Notes under the pieces: model-generated
The model's input: only the letters and a program-made list of their open reading frames with translations
What the model was told of the DNA's origin: nothing
Database searches by the model: none
Assembly (NCBI GenBank): GCA_030530875.1
Contig: JAUMUD010000010.1
Location: 1-64,000, forward strand
Source: Corynebacterium sp.
Lineage (GTDB): Bacteria > Actinomycetota > Actinomycetes > Mycobacteriales > Mycobacteriaceae
Length of the DNA stretch: 64,000 nt
Reading direction: 5' to 3'
In this document: positions 54,056 to 62,002 of the stretch, in pieces
Layout of the letters: each line of letters opens with the position of its first letter
Numbering within the stretch: position 1 is the stretch's first letter
Made by a program: the position numbers and the translations under genes

Positions 54056-54448
54056 ATGGGACGTCGCGAAATTATCCAGTTTTACGACGATATGGACTCC
54101 ACCCCATTGAGTCATGATGAACTCACCATCATTCGATTCAGTGTGAATGGAAATGACTATGTGCTTGAGGTGTCCCCCTCAAATGCAGAAAAGTTCCATG
54201 AAGCAATTAAGCCATTCGTGGCAGTTGCCCGCAGGGAAGCATTCATGCGACCACGCCGTCGACTAGCTGGGGCTACCGGTTCCTTGCGTGCCCAGGCTGG
54301 AAGCAGGGAAAATCCAGTTCCTGCCCGTGTTGTCCGCCAATGGGCTATTGACCAGGGTATCCCGGTTGCGCCACGCGGCAAGGTCAACCAGAATATTTTC
54401 GACCAGTATTATAAGGCTCATCCTGAACTCAGGAGACAGGCTAGGTAA
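54056..54448 (+). CDS. lsr2: Lsr2-family nucleoid protein
   Basis: This 130-residue protein is a xenogeneic silencer that bridges AT-rich DNA. The N-terminal dimer domain has QFYDDMDSTPLSHDELTIIR and the middle is basic. The C-terminal helix-turn-helix-like part has VRQWAIDQGIPVAPRGKVNQ. Where the family normally has the AT-minor-groove hook RGR, this one has RGK. GAAAGAG stands before the ATG at 54056; a start three codons up is less likely. A terminator follows. Confidence 0.92.
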   Translation: MGRREIIQFYDDMDSTPLSHDELTIIRFSVNGNDYVLEVSPSNAEKFHEAIKPFVAVARREAFMRPRRRLAGATGSLRAQAGSRENPVPARVVRQWAIDQGIPVAPRGKVNQNIFDQYYKAHPELRRQAR

Positions 54449-54450
54449 GC

Positions 54451-54483
54451 AAAATGGCTCTGATAATTTCAGAGCCATTTTCT
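54451..54483. terminator. Bidirectional terminator between lsr2 and hrrA
   Basis: AAAATGGCTCTGA pairs with TCAGAGCCATTTT around a five-base loop. T-rich sequence flanks both sides. Confidence 0.85.
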
Positions 54484-54487
54484 GTTT

Positions 54488-55129
54488 TTATAGCACTCCT
54501 TGTTCGCGGGCAGCGGCCACAGCCGAAGTACGGGAACGCACACCGAGCTTGTCATAAATATGCACCAGGTGGGATTTCACGGTGGCCTCAGAGAGGAAGA
54601 GAATCTGCCCAATCTCCCTATTAGATGCACCATTGGCAACCAACAACAGCACCTCAATTTCGCGTGGGGTGAGCGAGCTGCGTGGAGAACGGACTCGGTC
54701 CATCAGGCGGTTGGCAATCATCGGACTCAGTGTGGAGTCACCTTCTGCAGCGGAGCGGATAGCTGCAAGAAGCTCAGATGGTGGGGCGTCCTTGAGCAGG
54801 TAGCCCACGGCACCGGCCTCAATGGCGCCAAGAATATCAGCATCCGTATCGTAATTGGTCACCATGAGCACGCGTGGGGCATTAGTCTGCACGGTGCGCT
54901 TAATTTCAGCAGCGGCATCAGCACCGCTAGCAACCAGGGTACCTTCGGCACCAGCACCAAAACGCAGGTCCATGAGAATCACGTCAATACCGCCAGCCTG
55001 GGCAGCAGCGATGGCAGCCTCAGCAGTGGCTACCTCACCAACAACCTCCATATCAGGGGCGCTTTCAAGAATGGCGCGAAGCCCAATACGGACAATCTCA
55101 TGGTCATCAGCCAACAACACGCGAATCAT
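54488..55129 (-). CDS. hrrA: Response regulator HrrA-like (LuxR/NarL family)
   Basis: This 213-residue regulator has a receiver domain with the phospho-acceptor Asp in DVILMDLRFG (residue 54) and Lys in YLLKDAPPSE, then a LuxR-type DNA-binding domain with LTPREIEVL and SEATVKSHLVHIYDKLGVRSRT. Sequence and place match HrrA of C. glutamicum, which controls heme use and respiratory genes; the close paralogue ChrA cannot be fully excluded. Its start overlaps the stop of the kinase gene by four bases. Confidence 0.88.
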   Translation of the reverse strand: MIRVLLADDHEIVRIGLRAILESAPDMEVVGEVATAEAAIAAAQAGGIDVILMDLRFGAGAEGTLVASGADAAAEIKRTVQTNAPRVLMVTNYDTDADILGAIEAGAVGYLLKDAPPSELLAAIRSAAEGDSTLSPMIANRLMDRVRSPRSSLTPREIEVLLLVANGASNREIGQILFLSEATVKSHLVHIYDKLGVRSRTSAVAAAREQGVL

Positions 55130-56334
55130 GACTTCGATATTACAGGTAGAGCGATGGAAATTGCAGCCCCTGCACCAACTTCGGATTCAACCTCAACGGT
55201 ACCGCCCTGCTCTTTTGCACGCTCACGCATGGCATCAAGTCCGATATGGCCAAGACCACGGGGCCGCTCCGAGAGGGCCGCTGGGTCAAAACCAACACCA
55301 TCATCCACCACATCCAGGCGCACCTCATTGGGCTCCTGAGTGATAGTGACATGGCAATGCTTGGCCTGGGCATGCTTGGCCACATTACTCATAGCACCCT
55401 GAGCAATGCGCAGCAGCGTGGCCTCGGTCTTCATTGGCAGCTGCTCACCGTGGCATTCACCCTCCACATTGATAGTGAACTCGGTGCCGCAAGCACTGAA
55501 ACTTTGGGCCACACGAACCAAGGCGTCCTCAAGGCTGGTCTTGCTCAATGCCGGTGGCTGTAGGGCGGCAATCATGGCACGCGCCTCAGAAAGATTGTCG
55601 GCCGCAGTATGGCGAGCAATTTCCAGCTTGCGCAACGGAGCCTCGAGCTTTTCTTCCTCCACACCGAGGTTCTTAATCTCCTGCTCCGTCACATGCAGAA
55701 GCATCTGAATGGAGGAAAGACCCTGGGCCAGAGTGTCATGAATCTCATGGGCAATGCGCTGACGCTCAGCAGCAATACCCGCCGCACGCTCCGTCTCCGC
55801 CAGTTGGTTGCGGGTCTCCAGCAATTCCTCAATGAGCTTCTGACGCTGATTGCTCACTCGCCACAGCGCCCTGAAGGCAAACACAATACCTACGGTGACA
55901 AAGGCGGCAGTCAATGGACCCAGCACGCCACCAGGGGTGATATTCGGGTACTGGGACAGGATTGAAAGAATGGTGACACCAATAATGCCAGTAATAGCGG
56001 CTATATCCGGCAGCACATCCAGATAGAGGAAGTACAGGGTAAAGACCAGGTAAATACTCACCAGGGACTGTGGCAACATAGCCACCCAGAGCATCGTGAG
56101 CGCCACCACCCACACATATTGGGCGTAGCGTGGCCAGGCCCGGCGCATACCCTCGCCAAAGAAGTACAGGAAGGCAAAGACCATAGTGACACCACCGGCC
56201 ATGGCAAAATGCCCAACCGGGGTACGCACCTCAGAGCCAATCACGGCAATAATGAGCACAATGGTCAGGGCATGAGCTGCCATTCGAATGCCATTTTCGC
56301 CATTATGACGAAGTTGCTTTAGGCTTAGATTCAT
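55126..56334 (-). CDS. hrrS: Sensor histidine kinase HrrS-like
   Basis: This 402-residue kinase has about six membrane spans (residues 18-180), a coiled coil (RQKLIEELLETRNQL), the HisKA_3 motif with the phosphorylated His in RQRIAHEIHDTLAQGLS, and an ATPase domain with DDGVGFDP and RPRGLGHIGLDAMRER. The frame is open 77 codons upstream, but that part is antisense to the lipoprotein; AAAGG before the ATG at 56334 fixes the start. Pairing with HrrA and sensing of heme at the membrane are inferred from the orthologue. Confidence 0.88.
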   Translation of the reverse strand: MNLSLKQLRHNGENGIRMAAHALTIVLIIAVIGSEVRTPVGHFAMAGGVTMVFAFLYFFGEGMRRAWPRYAQYVWVVALTMLWVAMLPQSLVSIYLVFTLYFLYLDVLPDIAAITGIIGVTILSILSQYPNITPGGVLGPLTAAFVTVGIVFAFRALWRVSNQRQKLIEELLETRNQLAETERAAGIAAERQRIAHEIHDTLAQGLSSIQMLLHVTEQEIKNLGVEEEKLEAPLRKLEIARHTAADNLSEARAMIAALQPPALSKTSLEDALVRVAQSFSACGTEFTINVEGECHGEQLPMKTEATLLRIAQGAMSNVAKHAQAKHCHVTITQEPNEVRLDVVDDGVGFDPAALSERPRGLGHIGLDAMRERAKEQGGTVEVESEVGAGAAISIALPVISKS

Positions 56335-56347
56335 GGGCCTTTCTTTC

Positions 56348-56953
56348 ATGAGTTCAACACAGACCGATGGCCGCCCAAAGAAGGCGAGCCGCATTGCCAG
56401 TGCTTTGCTGGTGACAGCCACAGCAGCAGCCCTGTTGAGCGGCTGCTCAGCTAAGAGCGATACGCAGTCTTCTGCCTCCACATCCTCTTCAGCTGCCAGT
56501 GGCTCTGTTGATGATTCTAGTTTGCCTTTCGACGCCATGCCCCAAATCGCCAAGGCGAGTGTCACAACTAATACTGACTGCCCCTACCTAGATACCCAGT
56601 GGGTGGCCGATACCAATGGTCAGCGCATGATAGCCTGGACCACCGATACGCGCTTTATTACCCCCGCCTGTGTTTACTGGTCCTACCAGGATGACCCACA
56701 GGCCACCATTATTGTGCGCCACATGGATAATGCCGAAGACGCACGTAAGGTCGTGGATTGGGCAGCCCCCATTGATTACACCAATCCAGCCTCAGAGCCA
56801 GCCGGCTGGGAGGGCGGTCGCTACGGTGGCGATGGCCGCTCCCTCTACGCGGTGGCTAAGGACAATATTGCGGTCGTGGTCTTCTCCAATCAGGAGCAGT
56901 CCATCAAGGCCGCCAATATTGCCAAGCAGGTTATTCAGAACCTGAATCTTTAG
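56348..56953 (+). CDS. DUF2020 family lipoprotein
   Basis: This 201-residue protein has a lipobox LLSGC (Cys near residue 34), so it is lipid-anchored outside. After a Ser-rich linker comes the DUF2020 domain with TNTDCPYLDTQWVADTNGQR, which pairs with the Cys in TPACVYWSYQ. The function of the family is unknown. An in-frame ATG at 56333 overlaps the hrrS start codon in CATG; 56348 gives a more typical signal peptide. Its stop overlaps that of the small membrane protein by four bases (TTAG). Confidence 0.85.
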   Translation: MSSTQTDGRPKKASRIASALLVTATAAALLSGCSAKSDTQSSASTSSSAASGSVDDSSLPFDAMPQIAKASVTTNTDCPYLDTQWVADTNGQRMIAWTTDTRFITPACVYWSYQDDPQATIIVRHMDNAEDARKVVDWAAPIDYTNPASEPAGWEGGRYGGDGRSLYAVAKDNIAVVVFSNQEQSIKAANIAKQVIQNLNL

Positions 56954-57111
56954 TTGTCGCCCACTCCCACATCATTGAATGGCATGAGGTGGTCAACGAG
57001 TGGGAAGATGACGTCCATAAGCAGGAAGAAGATACCCACCAGTACGGCCAGCACAATAATGAGCTTGAGCCATACTGGGCCGGGGATTAGGCGCCATAGA
57101 TAACCGTACAT
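56950..57111 (-). CDS. 53-residue membrane protein next to sortase
   Basis: The short frame MYGYLWRLIPGPVWLKLIIV... has one strong membrane span (about residues 14-33) and ends PFNDVGVGDN. Its ATG follows the sortase stop without a gap, and GGAGG lies in the last sortase codons, so it is translated with the sortase. Its Pro-Gly-Pro-x-W start is like that of small proteins I have seen beside class E sortases. It may assist or anchor the sortase; that is a guess. Confidence 0.75.
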   Translation of the reverse strand: MYGYLWRLIPGPVWLKLIIVLAVLVGIFFLLMDVIFPLVDHLMPFNDVGVGDN

Positions 57112-57903
57112 TTAGGAGGCCTCCAATTCTGCGGGCTTATTATTGCCATTCTTCTGCATGGTGTCCACCAGCATGCCGTGAATAATCATGCGCTGTGCAT
57201 TAGAGAACTGCGGGTGGCAGGTGGTGAGCGTAATCAGTGGTTCGAGCTCATCACTCTCAGGGGTATCCGTATCCGGCAGTGGGGAAATTACTCCCACATC
57301 GTCCGGGTAGACAATGGACCGACCCGAGACATTGGCGTAGTCACCACCGCTAATGCGCGATTGCTGCTCAGCTGTGAAGCAGCTTGGGGCCGCGCCGTCG
57401 ATAGGCAGAACCTTGTAGGTGTACCAGGCGGTTTGAGTTTCAATGATGACGGAATCACAAGTCTTGAGGTCACCCAAGTCATTGAATGGCGCACCCTTAC
57501 CCACGCGGTGACCAGCCACAGCAAAGTTACCGACCTGACCAGGCATCTGAGTATTGGAATAGTGGCCAGGGCCCTTGAGTAGATCCGCGTCCGAGGTACC
57601 TTCCACAATGGCAAAGTGGAAGTCCGAACCAAAGCTTGGGATATAGATACGTGCGAAGGCCTCACCCAGTTCAGGGTCGTGGACCGTACGTGGATTCGAC
57701 CAAGTATTATCCAGGGCGCTGTTGACCTGATCCTGAGCCTTACCAGCCTCAATATTGGTCCAATAGGCCTCGTAGAAAGCGAAAAGGAAGAGCACCACAC
57801 CAATGGTGATCAAGATTTCGCCAAAAACTGAGACCGGGGTCGCTCGGCTTTTACGCTTTGGCTTTTTTGTATTCTCAACCGCGTAACTCATGCGGACAAT
57901 CAT
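57112..57903 (-). CDS. Class E sortase
   Basis: This 263-residue transpeptidase has one N-terminal membrane span (about residues 26-46) and an outer catalytic domain. The catalytic His is in FAVAGHRVG and the Cys in LTLTTCHPQFSNAQR, with Arg closing the triad. Class E enzymes are the housekeeping sortases of actinomycetes and attach LPXTG/LAXTG proteins to the wall. None of the surface proteins in this window carries such a signal, so its substrates lie elsewhere. An ATG four codons downstream is an alternative start. Confidence 0.9.
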   Translation of the reverse strand: MIVRMSYAVENTKKPKRKSRATPVSVFGEILITIGVVLFLFAFYEAYWTNIEAGKAQDQVNSALDNTWSNPRTVHDPELGEAFARIYIPSFGSDFHFAIVEGTSDADLLKGPGHYSNTQMPGQVGNFAVAGHRVGKGAPFNDLGDLKTCDSVIIETQTAWYTYKVLPIDGAAPSCFTAEQQSRISGGDYANVSGRSIVYPDDVGVISPLPDTDTPESDELEPLITLTTCHPQFSNAQRMIIHGMLVDTMQKNGNNKPAELEAS

Positions 57904-57912
57904 ACTAGTTTC

Positions 57913-57922
57913 AGTTTAAAAT
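57913..57922. promoter_or_regulatory. Overlapping divergent -10 boxes for sortase and second YidC
   Basis: The minus strand has TAAACT nine bases before the sortase ATG (57903). The plus strand has TAAAAT nine bases before the ATG at 57932. The two boxes overlap by two bases. Confidence 0.45.
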
Positions 57923-57931
57923 AGAAGAATT

Positions 57932-59227
57932 ATGGAATTCATGGTGTACCCGGTCTCGGGAATTATCAAGCTGTGGCATTATGTCATGCACAGCCTCCTA
58001 GGGCTACCAGATAATACCGCCTGGGTAGTGAGCATCATTGGCCTCATTATCACCATGCGTGCCATTATTGCGCCTCTGAGTTGGATTCAGATTCGAAATG
58101 TGCGCCGCTCTATTAATATGCGCCCGCACATGAAGGAACTCCAGGAGCGCTATAAGAATCTCGTCACCCGCAGTTACCAGGAAGAACAGAAACAAAAGAC
58201 CAAAGAGCTGCGTGAGGAGTACGGTTATCGTGCTTCGGCCGGCTGCTTGCCTGCAGTGATTCAGATTCCCTTCTTCATCGGCCTCTATCGCGTCCTGCGC
58301 GAGATGGCTAGGCCTGCCGACGGCCTAGAAACACTCCACCATCATTCCATCGGCATGCTGACCGGTGCAGAGATTGATAGCTTTGTCGCGGCCCGTGTCA
58401 ATGGTATTCCGCTGGTGGCTCATGTGATGATGAGCCCCGAAGAATATGCTCGTTTGGGCACTAGCCATGATGCGGTTTTTCATTTTGTTCTTCCATTCTT
58501 CATCGCCGCAGCTATTTTCACCACGGGCAATATGCTCCACTCCATGTACCGCACTTACTGCAATATGGACTATTCCATTAAGTCCTCTGTGGTAATGACC
58601 AAGTGGATGTGGATCCTTGTGATTTTCACCCCGATCTTCCCTATCTCCGGTGGTCTTTATGGTCCACTGCCAGTGGCTGTGGCCTACTACTGGGTGGCTA
58701 CTAACCTCTGGACTCTAGTTCAGATGGTGCTCATCTATGTCATTTTGGATATTAAGCTGCCAATTAGTCCGGAGTTCAAGGCCTATCAGGCAGAGACCAA
58801 GGCGGAATATAAGAAGCACCGCCGGGAAAATAAGCGGATCCGCAAGAACCGTCGCCGTTATGTGCTAACCCCATGGCGTATTTCTGCTCTTCATGCGGAG
58901 AATAAGGCCATTAAGGATGAGCGTAAGCGCCTCAAGGAAGAAAAGAAGCGCGAGACGGAGATGATTAAAAAGGCTCGTCAGGCGCATTCCGATGCCAAGG
59001 TAGCCTTGAAGATTACGGAGTGGCAGTACTCCACCAGCATGCGCCTATGGCATCTCTTCCGCGAGCGTGGCCCGGAGCCAAAGAAACCACTGGTGCTGGC
59101 GGAGCGCGAAGCTCGTGCGCGGCGTCGAGAAGCCAAGAAAGCGCTGCATGATATGCGACGCACCCATGACCGTGCCCGCCGTATGAAAAAGGACGAGCAG
59201 GTAATTCCTACTCGTCCACGGTATTAA
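57932..59227 (+). CDS. YidC/Oxa1-family membrane insertase, second type with long basic tail
   Basis: This 431-residue protein has five membrane spans with the YidC core pattern ASAGCLPAVIQIPFFIGLYRVLRE and the cytoplasmic loop MRPHMKELQERYK. It differs from housekeeping YidC by a C-terminal tail of about 150 residues made mostly of Lys, Arg, Glu and Ala (for example KKHRRENKRIRKNRRR), likely a long coiled coil able to bind the ribosome. It lies beside the sortase and away from the rpmH-rnpA locus, so it is probably a paralogue for special membrane proteins. Confidence 0.85.
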   Translation: MEFMVYPVSGIIKLWHYVMHSLLGLPDNTAWVVSIIGLIITMRAIIAPLSWIQIRNVRRSINMRPHMKELQERYKNLVTRSYQEEQKQKTKELREEYGYRASAGCLPAVIQIPFFIGLYRVLREMARPADGLETLHHHSIGMLTGAEIDSFVAARVNGIPLVAHVMMSPEEYARLGTSHDAVFHFVLPFFIAAAIFTTGNMLHSMYRTYCNMDYSIKSSVVMTKWMWILVIFTPIFPISGGLYGPLPVAVAYYWVATNLWTLVQMVLIYVILDIKLPISPEFKAYQAETKAEYKKHRRENKRIRKNRRRYVLTPWRISALHAENKAIKDERKRLKEEKKRETEMIKKARQAHSDAKVALKITEWQYSTSMRLWHLFRERGPEPKKPLVLAEREARARRREAKKALHDMRRTHDRARRMKKDEQVIPTRPRY

Positions 59228-59823
59228 ATGGAATAGTCAGCCGGTGGGGCGCCAAGGGACTGCTTGGCCAGCTCACGGGCAAGTTCCAGTGGGGCCAGGT
59301 TACGCTCAAGGCGGGCACCGGCCAGGCCACCATCCAAGAAAAGCAGCAGCTCCTGGGCCTGGCTTAGACCTGGATAGCCATTCTTTTCAGCCAGAAGTTC
59401 CGCAATAGTACGAAGACACCAACGGCGGTGTTCCATCGCGGCTGCCACAATGGCACGTTCACCCTCATTTTCCGGGCGAGGATACTCGCAGGCGGCATTT
59501 TGAAAATGCGAGCCACGGTAATCAGCGGCCGGCTGCTCTTCAATGGCAAGATCAAAGAAAGCCAGAATCTTTTCCTCCGTGGTTGAGGCAGTAGCGGTAC
59601 GTTCACGCCACTTTTCGCGCTCCTGCTCGTCGAGATTCTGCAGGTAGGCGATTACGAGCGCATCTTTGGAGCCGAAAAGGGAGTAGAGACTCGCCTTCGC
59701 CACATCTGCCTCGCGCAGGATTCGGTCAATACCGATAACACGGATGCCCTCCGTGGTAAACAGATTAGTTGCGCTGGCCAGGAGGCGTTCCCGTGGGCGG
59801 GGGCCATTGCGGCGAGACTTCAT
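59224..59823 (-). CDS. TetR-family transcriptional regulator
   Basis: This 199-residue regulator has the N-terminal helix-turn-helix with ASATNLFTTEGIRVIGIDRI and DVAKASLYSLFGSKDALV. The C-terminal ligand domain contains FQNAACEYP and a Leu-rich dimer region. AAGGAAGTGAA before the ATG at 59823 fixes the start, nine codons inside the open frame. The stop shares four bases (TTAA) with the YidC stop. The inverted repeat upstream at 59859-59893 may be its own operator. Ligand and targets are unknown. Confidence 0.9.
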   Translation of the reverse strand: MKSRRNGPRPRERLLASATNLFTTEGIRVIGIDRILREADVAKASLYSLFGSKDALVIAYLQNLDEQEREKWRERTATASTTEEKILAFFDLAIEEQPAADYRGSHFQNAACEYPRPENEGERAIVAAAMEHRRWCLRTIAELLAEKNGYPGLSQAQELLLFLDGGLAGARLERNLAPLELARELAKQSLGAPPADYSI

Positions 59824-59858
59824 TTCACTTCCTTCAATCTGTGAGCCCAAAATAAAAA

Positions 59859-59893
59859 TACCGTCCTGTCTAGTATAACCAGACGGGACGGTA
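59859..59893. terminator. Long inverted repeat between the stress-protein and TetR genes
   Basis: TACCGTCCTGTCT and AGACGGGACGGTA pair over 13 bases with one wobble around a nine-base loop. On the minus strand TTTTTATTTT follows, so it fits a terminator for the stress-protein gene. It also carries TATACT on that strand, 36 bases before the TetR start, and could be an operator and promoter at once. Confidence 0.65.
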
Positions 59894-59917
59894 ATCCGGG
59901 TTAAAACCCGTTAAATT

Positions 59918-60763
59918 TTAGTGCTGTGGGCGAACAACCATCATTGGGCATGGGGTGTCCTGCAGCAGAGCACGGGAGGTAGAACCGAGCAGCATGCCGC
60001 GGAAGCCGCCACGACCGTGGGAGCCGACGATGAGCAGCTGTGCGTCCTTAGCAGCCTGAGAAAGGGCAACGGTTGGGCGCTCACGGGAGATGAGGGTCTC
60101 GACCTTGACCTGTGGGTAGTCCTTGACGTGGTTCTCGATACGGGACATGAGGAGGTTGCGCTCCTCTTCCTCGATGTCGCGCCAGTGCTCTTCGGAGACT
60201 GGGAACTGAACATCAGCCCAGGTGTGAACAGCGAGGACAGGAACATTGCGCTCCTCGGCCTCTTCGAAGGCTACGTCAACGGCACGGTCGGAAATCTCGG
60301 AGCCATCAACACCGACAACAATTGGGCCATCCTCGTTGAATGGAACATCGTCGCGGATAACAACGACTGGACAGGTAGCGTGGGAAACCACAGCAGCGGA
60401 AACGGAACCGAGCATTGCACCCTTGAACTCACCACGGCCACGGGTACCCATGACAATCATGGTTGCTTCCTTGGACATTTCCAGGAGCATGTCGATTGGG
60501 TTGCCCTCAGTGACGGTGACCTCAGCAGTGACGATGTCCTTAACAGACTCAGCTGCTTCCTTGGCTACCTTCTCAGCCTCTTCGTGGAGATCCTCGAAGA
60601 AGTTCTCTGGTGGTACGAGGCTACCAGCATAGAGGTAGCGTGGTGCTTCGTAGCTAGAAGCAACACGGAGGGTAGCGCCACGCTTGGAAGCCTCAATAGC
60701 GGCCCACTTAGCTGCGGCGAGGGAAGCTGCAGAGCCATCAACAGCGACAACGACAAGCTGCAT
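59918..60763 (-). CDS. Universal stress protein with two Usp domains
   Basis: This 281-residue cytosolic protein is a tandem of two Usp domains (about 1-140 and 147-281). Each has the ATP-binding signature: GTRGRGEFKGAMLGSVS and GSHGRGGFRGMLLGSTS. Such proteins bind ATP and respond to stress or low oxygen in actinomycetes. GAAAGG stands before the ATG at 60763; a TTG three codons up is less likely. Codon use is that of well-expressed genes here. Confidence 0.93.
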   Translation of the reverse strand: MQLVVVAVDGSAASLAAAKWAAIEASKRGATLRVASSYEAPRYLYAGSLVPPENFFEDLHEEAEKVAKEAAESVKDIVTAEVTVTEGNPIDMLLEMSKEATMIVMGTRGRGEFKGAMLGSVSAAVVSHATCPVVVIRDDVPFNEDGPIVVGVDGSEISDRAVDVAFEEAEERNVPVLAVHTWADVQFPVSEEHWRDIEEEERNLLMSRIENHVKDYPQVKVETLISRERPTVALSQAAKDAQLLIVGSHGRGGFRGMLLGSTSRALLQDTPCPMMVVRPQH

Positions 60764-60885
60764 AATGCACAACCTTTCAATGAAAAGTAAATTTTATTAA
60801 TCTTAGTGTTAATTCTACTCCTCGTATGTAGATTGTGCGGGGAGCAAAAAAGTGAAATTTTTCCTATTTTTTGGGGCTTTTTGCT

Positions 60886-61017
60886 TTAGTTGCCCGCTGC
60901 TGGAGCATTAGCTGGCCACAAAATAGCGTAGACTACCTTCATAATTGAGACGAGAATGGCGCCAATGCCGGTATTGAAGGCCTGGAAGGCCGGGAGGATA
61001 ACTGCATCAATGTTCAT
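60886..61017 (-). CDS. Possible 43-residue secreted or membrane-active protein
   Basis: The frame MNIDAVILPAFQAFNTGIGA... ends WPANAPAAGN and lacks a signal peptide. Its middle is an uninterrupted amphipathic helix. Size and style recall the tiny corynebacterial channel proteins PorA and PorH, but no specific sequence match is claimed. TATTCT stands seven bases before the ATG, fitting a leaderless start. The ATG shares CATG with the opposite start of the pseudouridine synthase. The region 60773-60885 upstream of the stress-protein gene shows nothing else. Confidence 0.5.
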   Translation of the reverse strand: MNIDAVILPAFQAFNTGIGAILVSIMKVVYAILWPANAPAAGN

Positions 61018-62002
61018 GCCTAATAGAATAGCGCTTCCTATACGCGATGGCCTAAATCCCTCTCGCATCATTATTCCCCAGGAGTATGCTGGCGTAACAG
61101 CTGAGCAGGTAGTTCGCCGCATGATTGAAACTCAGCGGTACCGCCACCCGGACGATAATGAGGAAGCCCTTCAGGCCCGTTTCGCGGCCGGCGAAGTGGT
61201 CAATGAATTTGGCGTTCCCTATGCGCTTTCCGACGAACTTTCCGAGGGCGACCACCTCTGGTTCTATCGCATGCCGGCCGAAGAGGAAGTAGTCCCCTAC
61301 GATATTCCTATTCTCTATGAGGACGAGGACATTATGGTCGTCGAAAAGCCCCCATTTTTGGCCACCTTCCCCCGTGCAAGCCACATTACGGAGACTGTAC
61401 TGGTGCGAATGCGCCGCAAAACCGGCAATAATGATCTGATTCCTGCCCACCGTCTCGACCGCCTAACCTCGGGCATACTTGTGATGGTGAAGAATCCTGC
61501 CATGCGCGGCGCCTTCCAGCAGCTTTTTGCCGAGCGGAAAATCCATAAGGAATATGAGGCCATTGCCTATAAGTCGGATTCGGTAAAGCCCGGCGATATG
61601 TGGGCTCACCGTTTGGAGAAAACTCATGGTATTTTGCGCACCGAGGTTGTGGAGGGTGAGCCAAACTCCTTCACCAAGGTCCTCGACGTGCAGCCACTAA
61701 CCTACGAATCTGCACCTGCAAGCCTCCGCGCTGAGCATGATGCGGGCCTGGTCAATATTGAGGATTTGGCCATTTATCGCCTGGGCCCAATTACGGGTAA
61801 GACACATCAGCTGCGCGTTCATATGATGCTCGCCGGTGTCCCGATTCTGGGCGACCCAATCTACCCGGTAGAAAAGCCGCGGTCTGAGGAAAATTATGCG
61901 CACCCAATGTACCTGCATGCTTCGCGTTTGACTTTTATTGACCCCCGAAATAACAATGCTATGGAGTTCACCAGCTGGTACGATCTACCACATGACGTCT
62001 AG
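61016..62002 (+). CDS. RluA-family pseudouridine synthase
   Basis: This 328-residue enzyme isomerises uridine in rRNA or tRNA. The catalytic Asp is in PAHRLDRLTSGILVM, and LGPITGKTHQLRVHM is the C-terminal family motif. Residues of about 15-90 look like an S4-type RNA-binding part. The frame is open from 60956, but the ATG at 61016 gives the usual family start MPNRIALPIRDGLNP. The target base is not predictable. Its last 11 bases overlap the ABC ATPase gene. Confidence 0.9.
   Translation: MPNRIALPIRDGLNPSRIIIPQEYAGVTAEQVVRRMIETQRYRHPDDNEEALQARFAAGEVVNEFGVPYALSDELSEGDHLWFYRMPAEEEVVPYDIPILYEDEDIMVVEKPPFLATFPRASHITETVLVRMRRKTGNNDLIPAHRLDRLTSGILVMVKNPAMRGAFQQLFAERKIHKEYEAIAYKSDSVKPGDMWAHRLEKTHGILRTEVVEGEPNSFTKVLDVQPLTYESAPASLRAEHDAGLVNIEDLAIYRLGPITGKTHQLRVHMMLAGVPILGDPIYPVEKPRSEENYAHPMYLHASRLTFIDPRNNNAMEFTSWYDLPHDV

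Noticed and set aside
53570..54448. AT-rich stretch with Lsr2 considered as prophage or genomic island
   Set aside because: No integrase, phage gene, repeat or tRNA boundary is present; flanking genes are ordinary corynebacterial genes.
57932..59227. YidC paralogue considered as the housekeeping YidC
   Set aside because: The rpmH-rnpA-yidC neighbourhood is absent and the long charged tail is unusual for the housekeeping protein.
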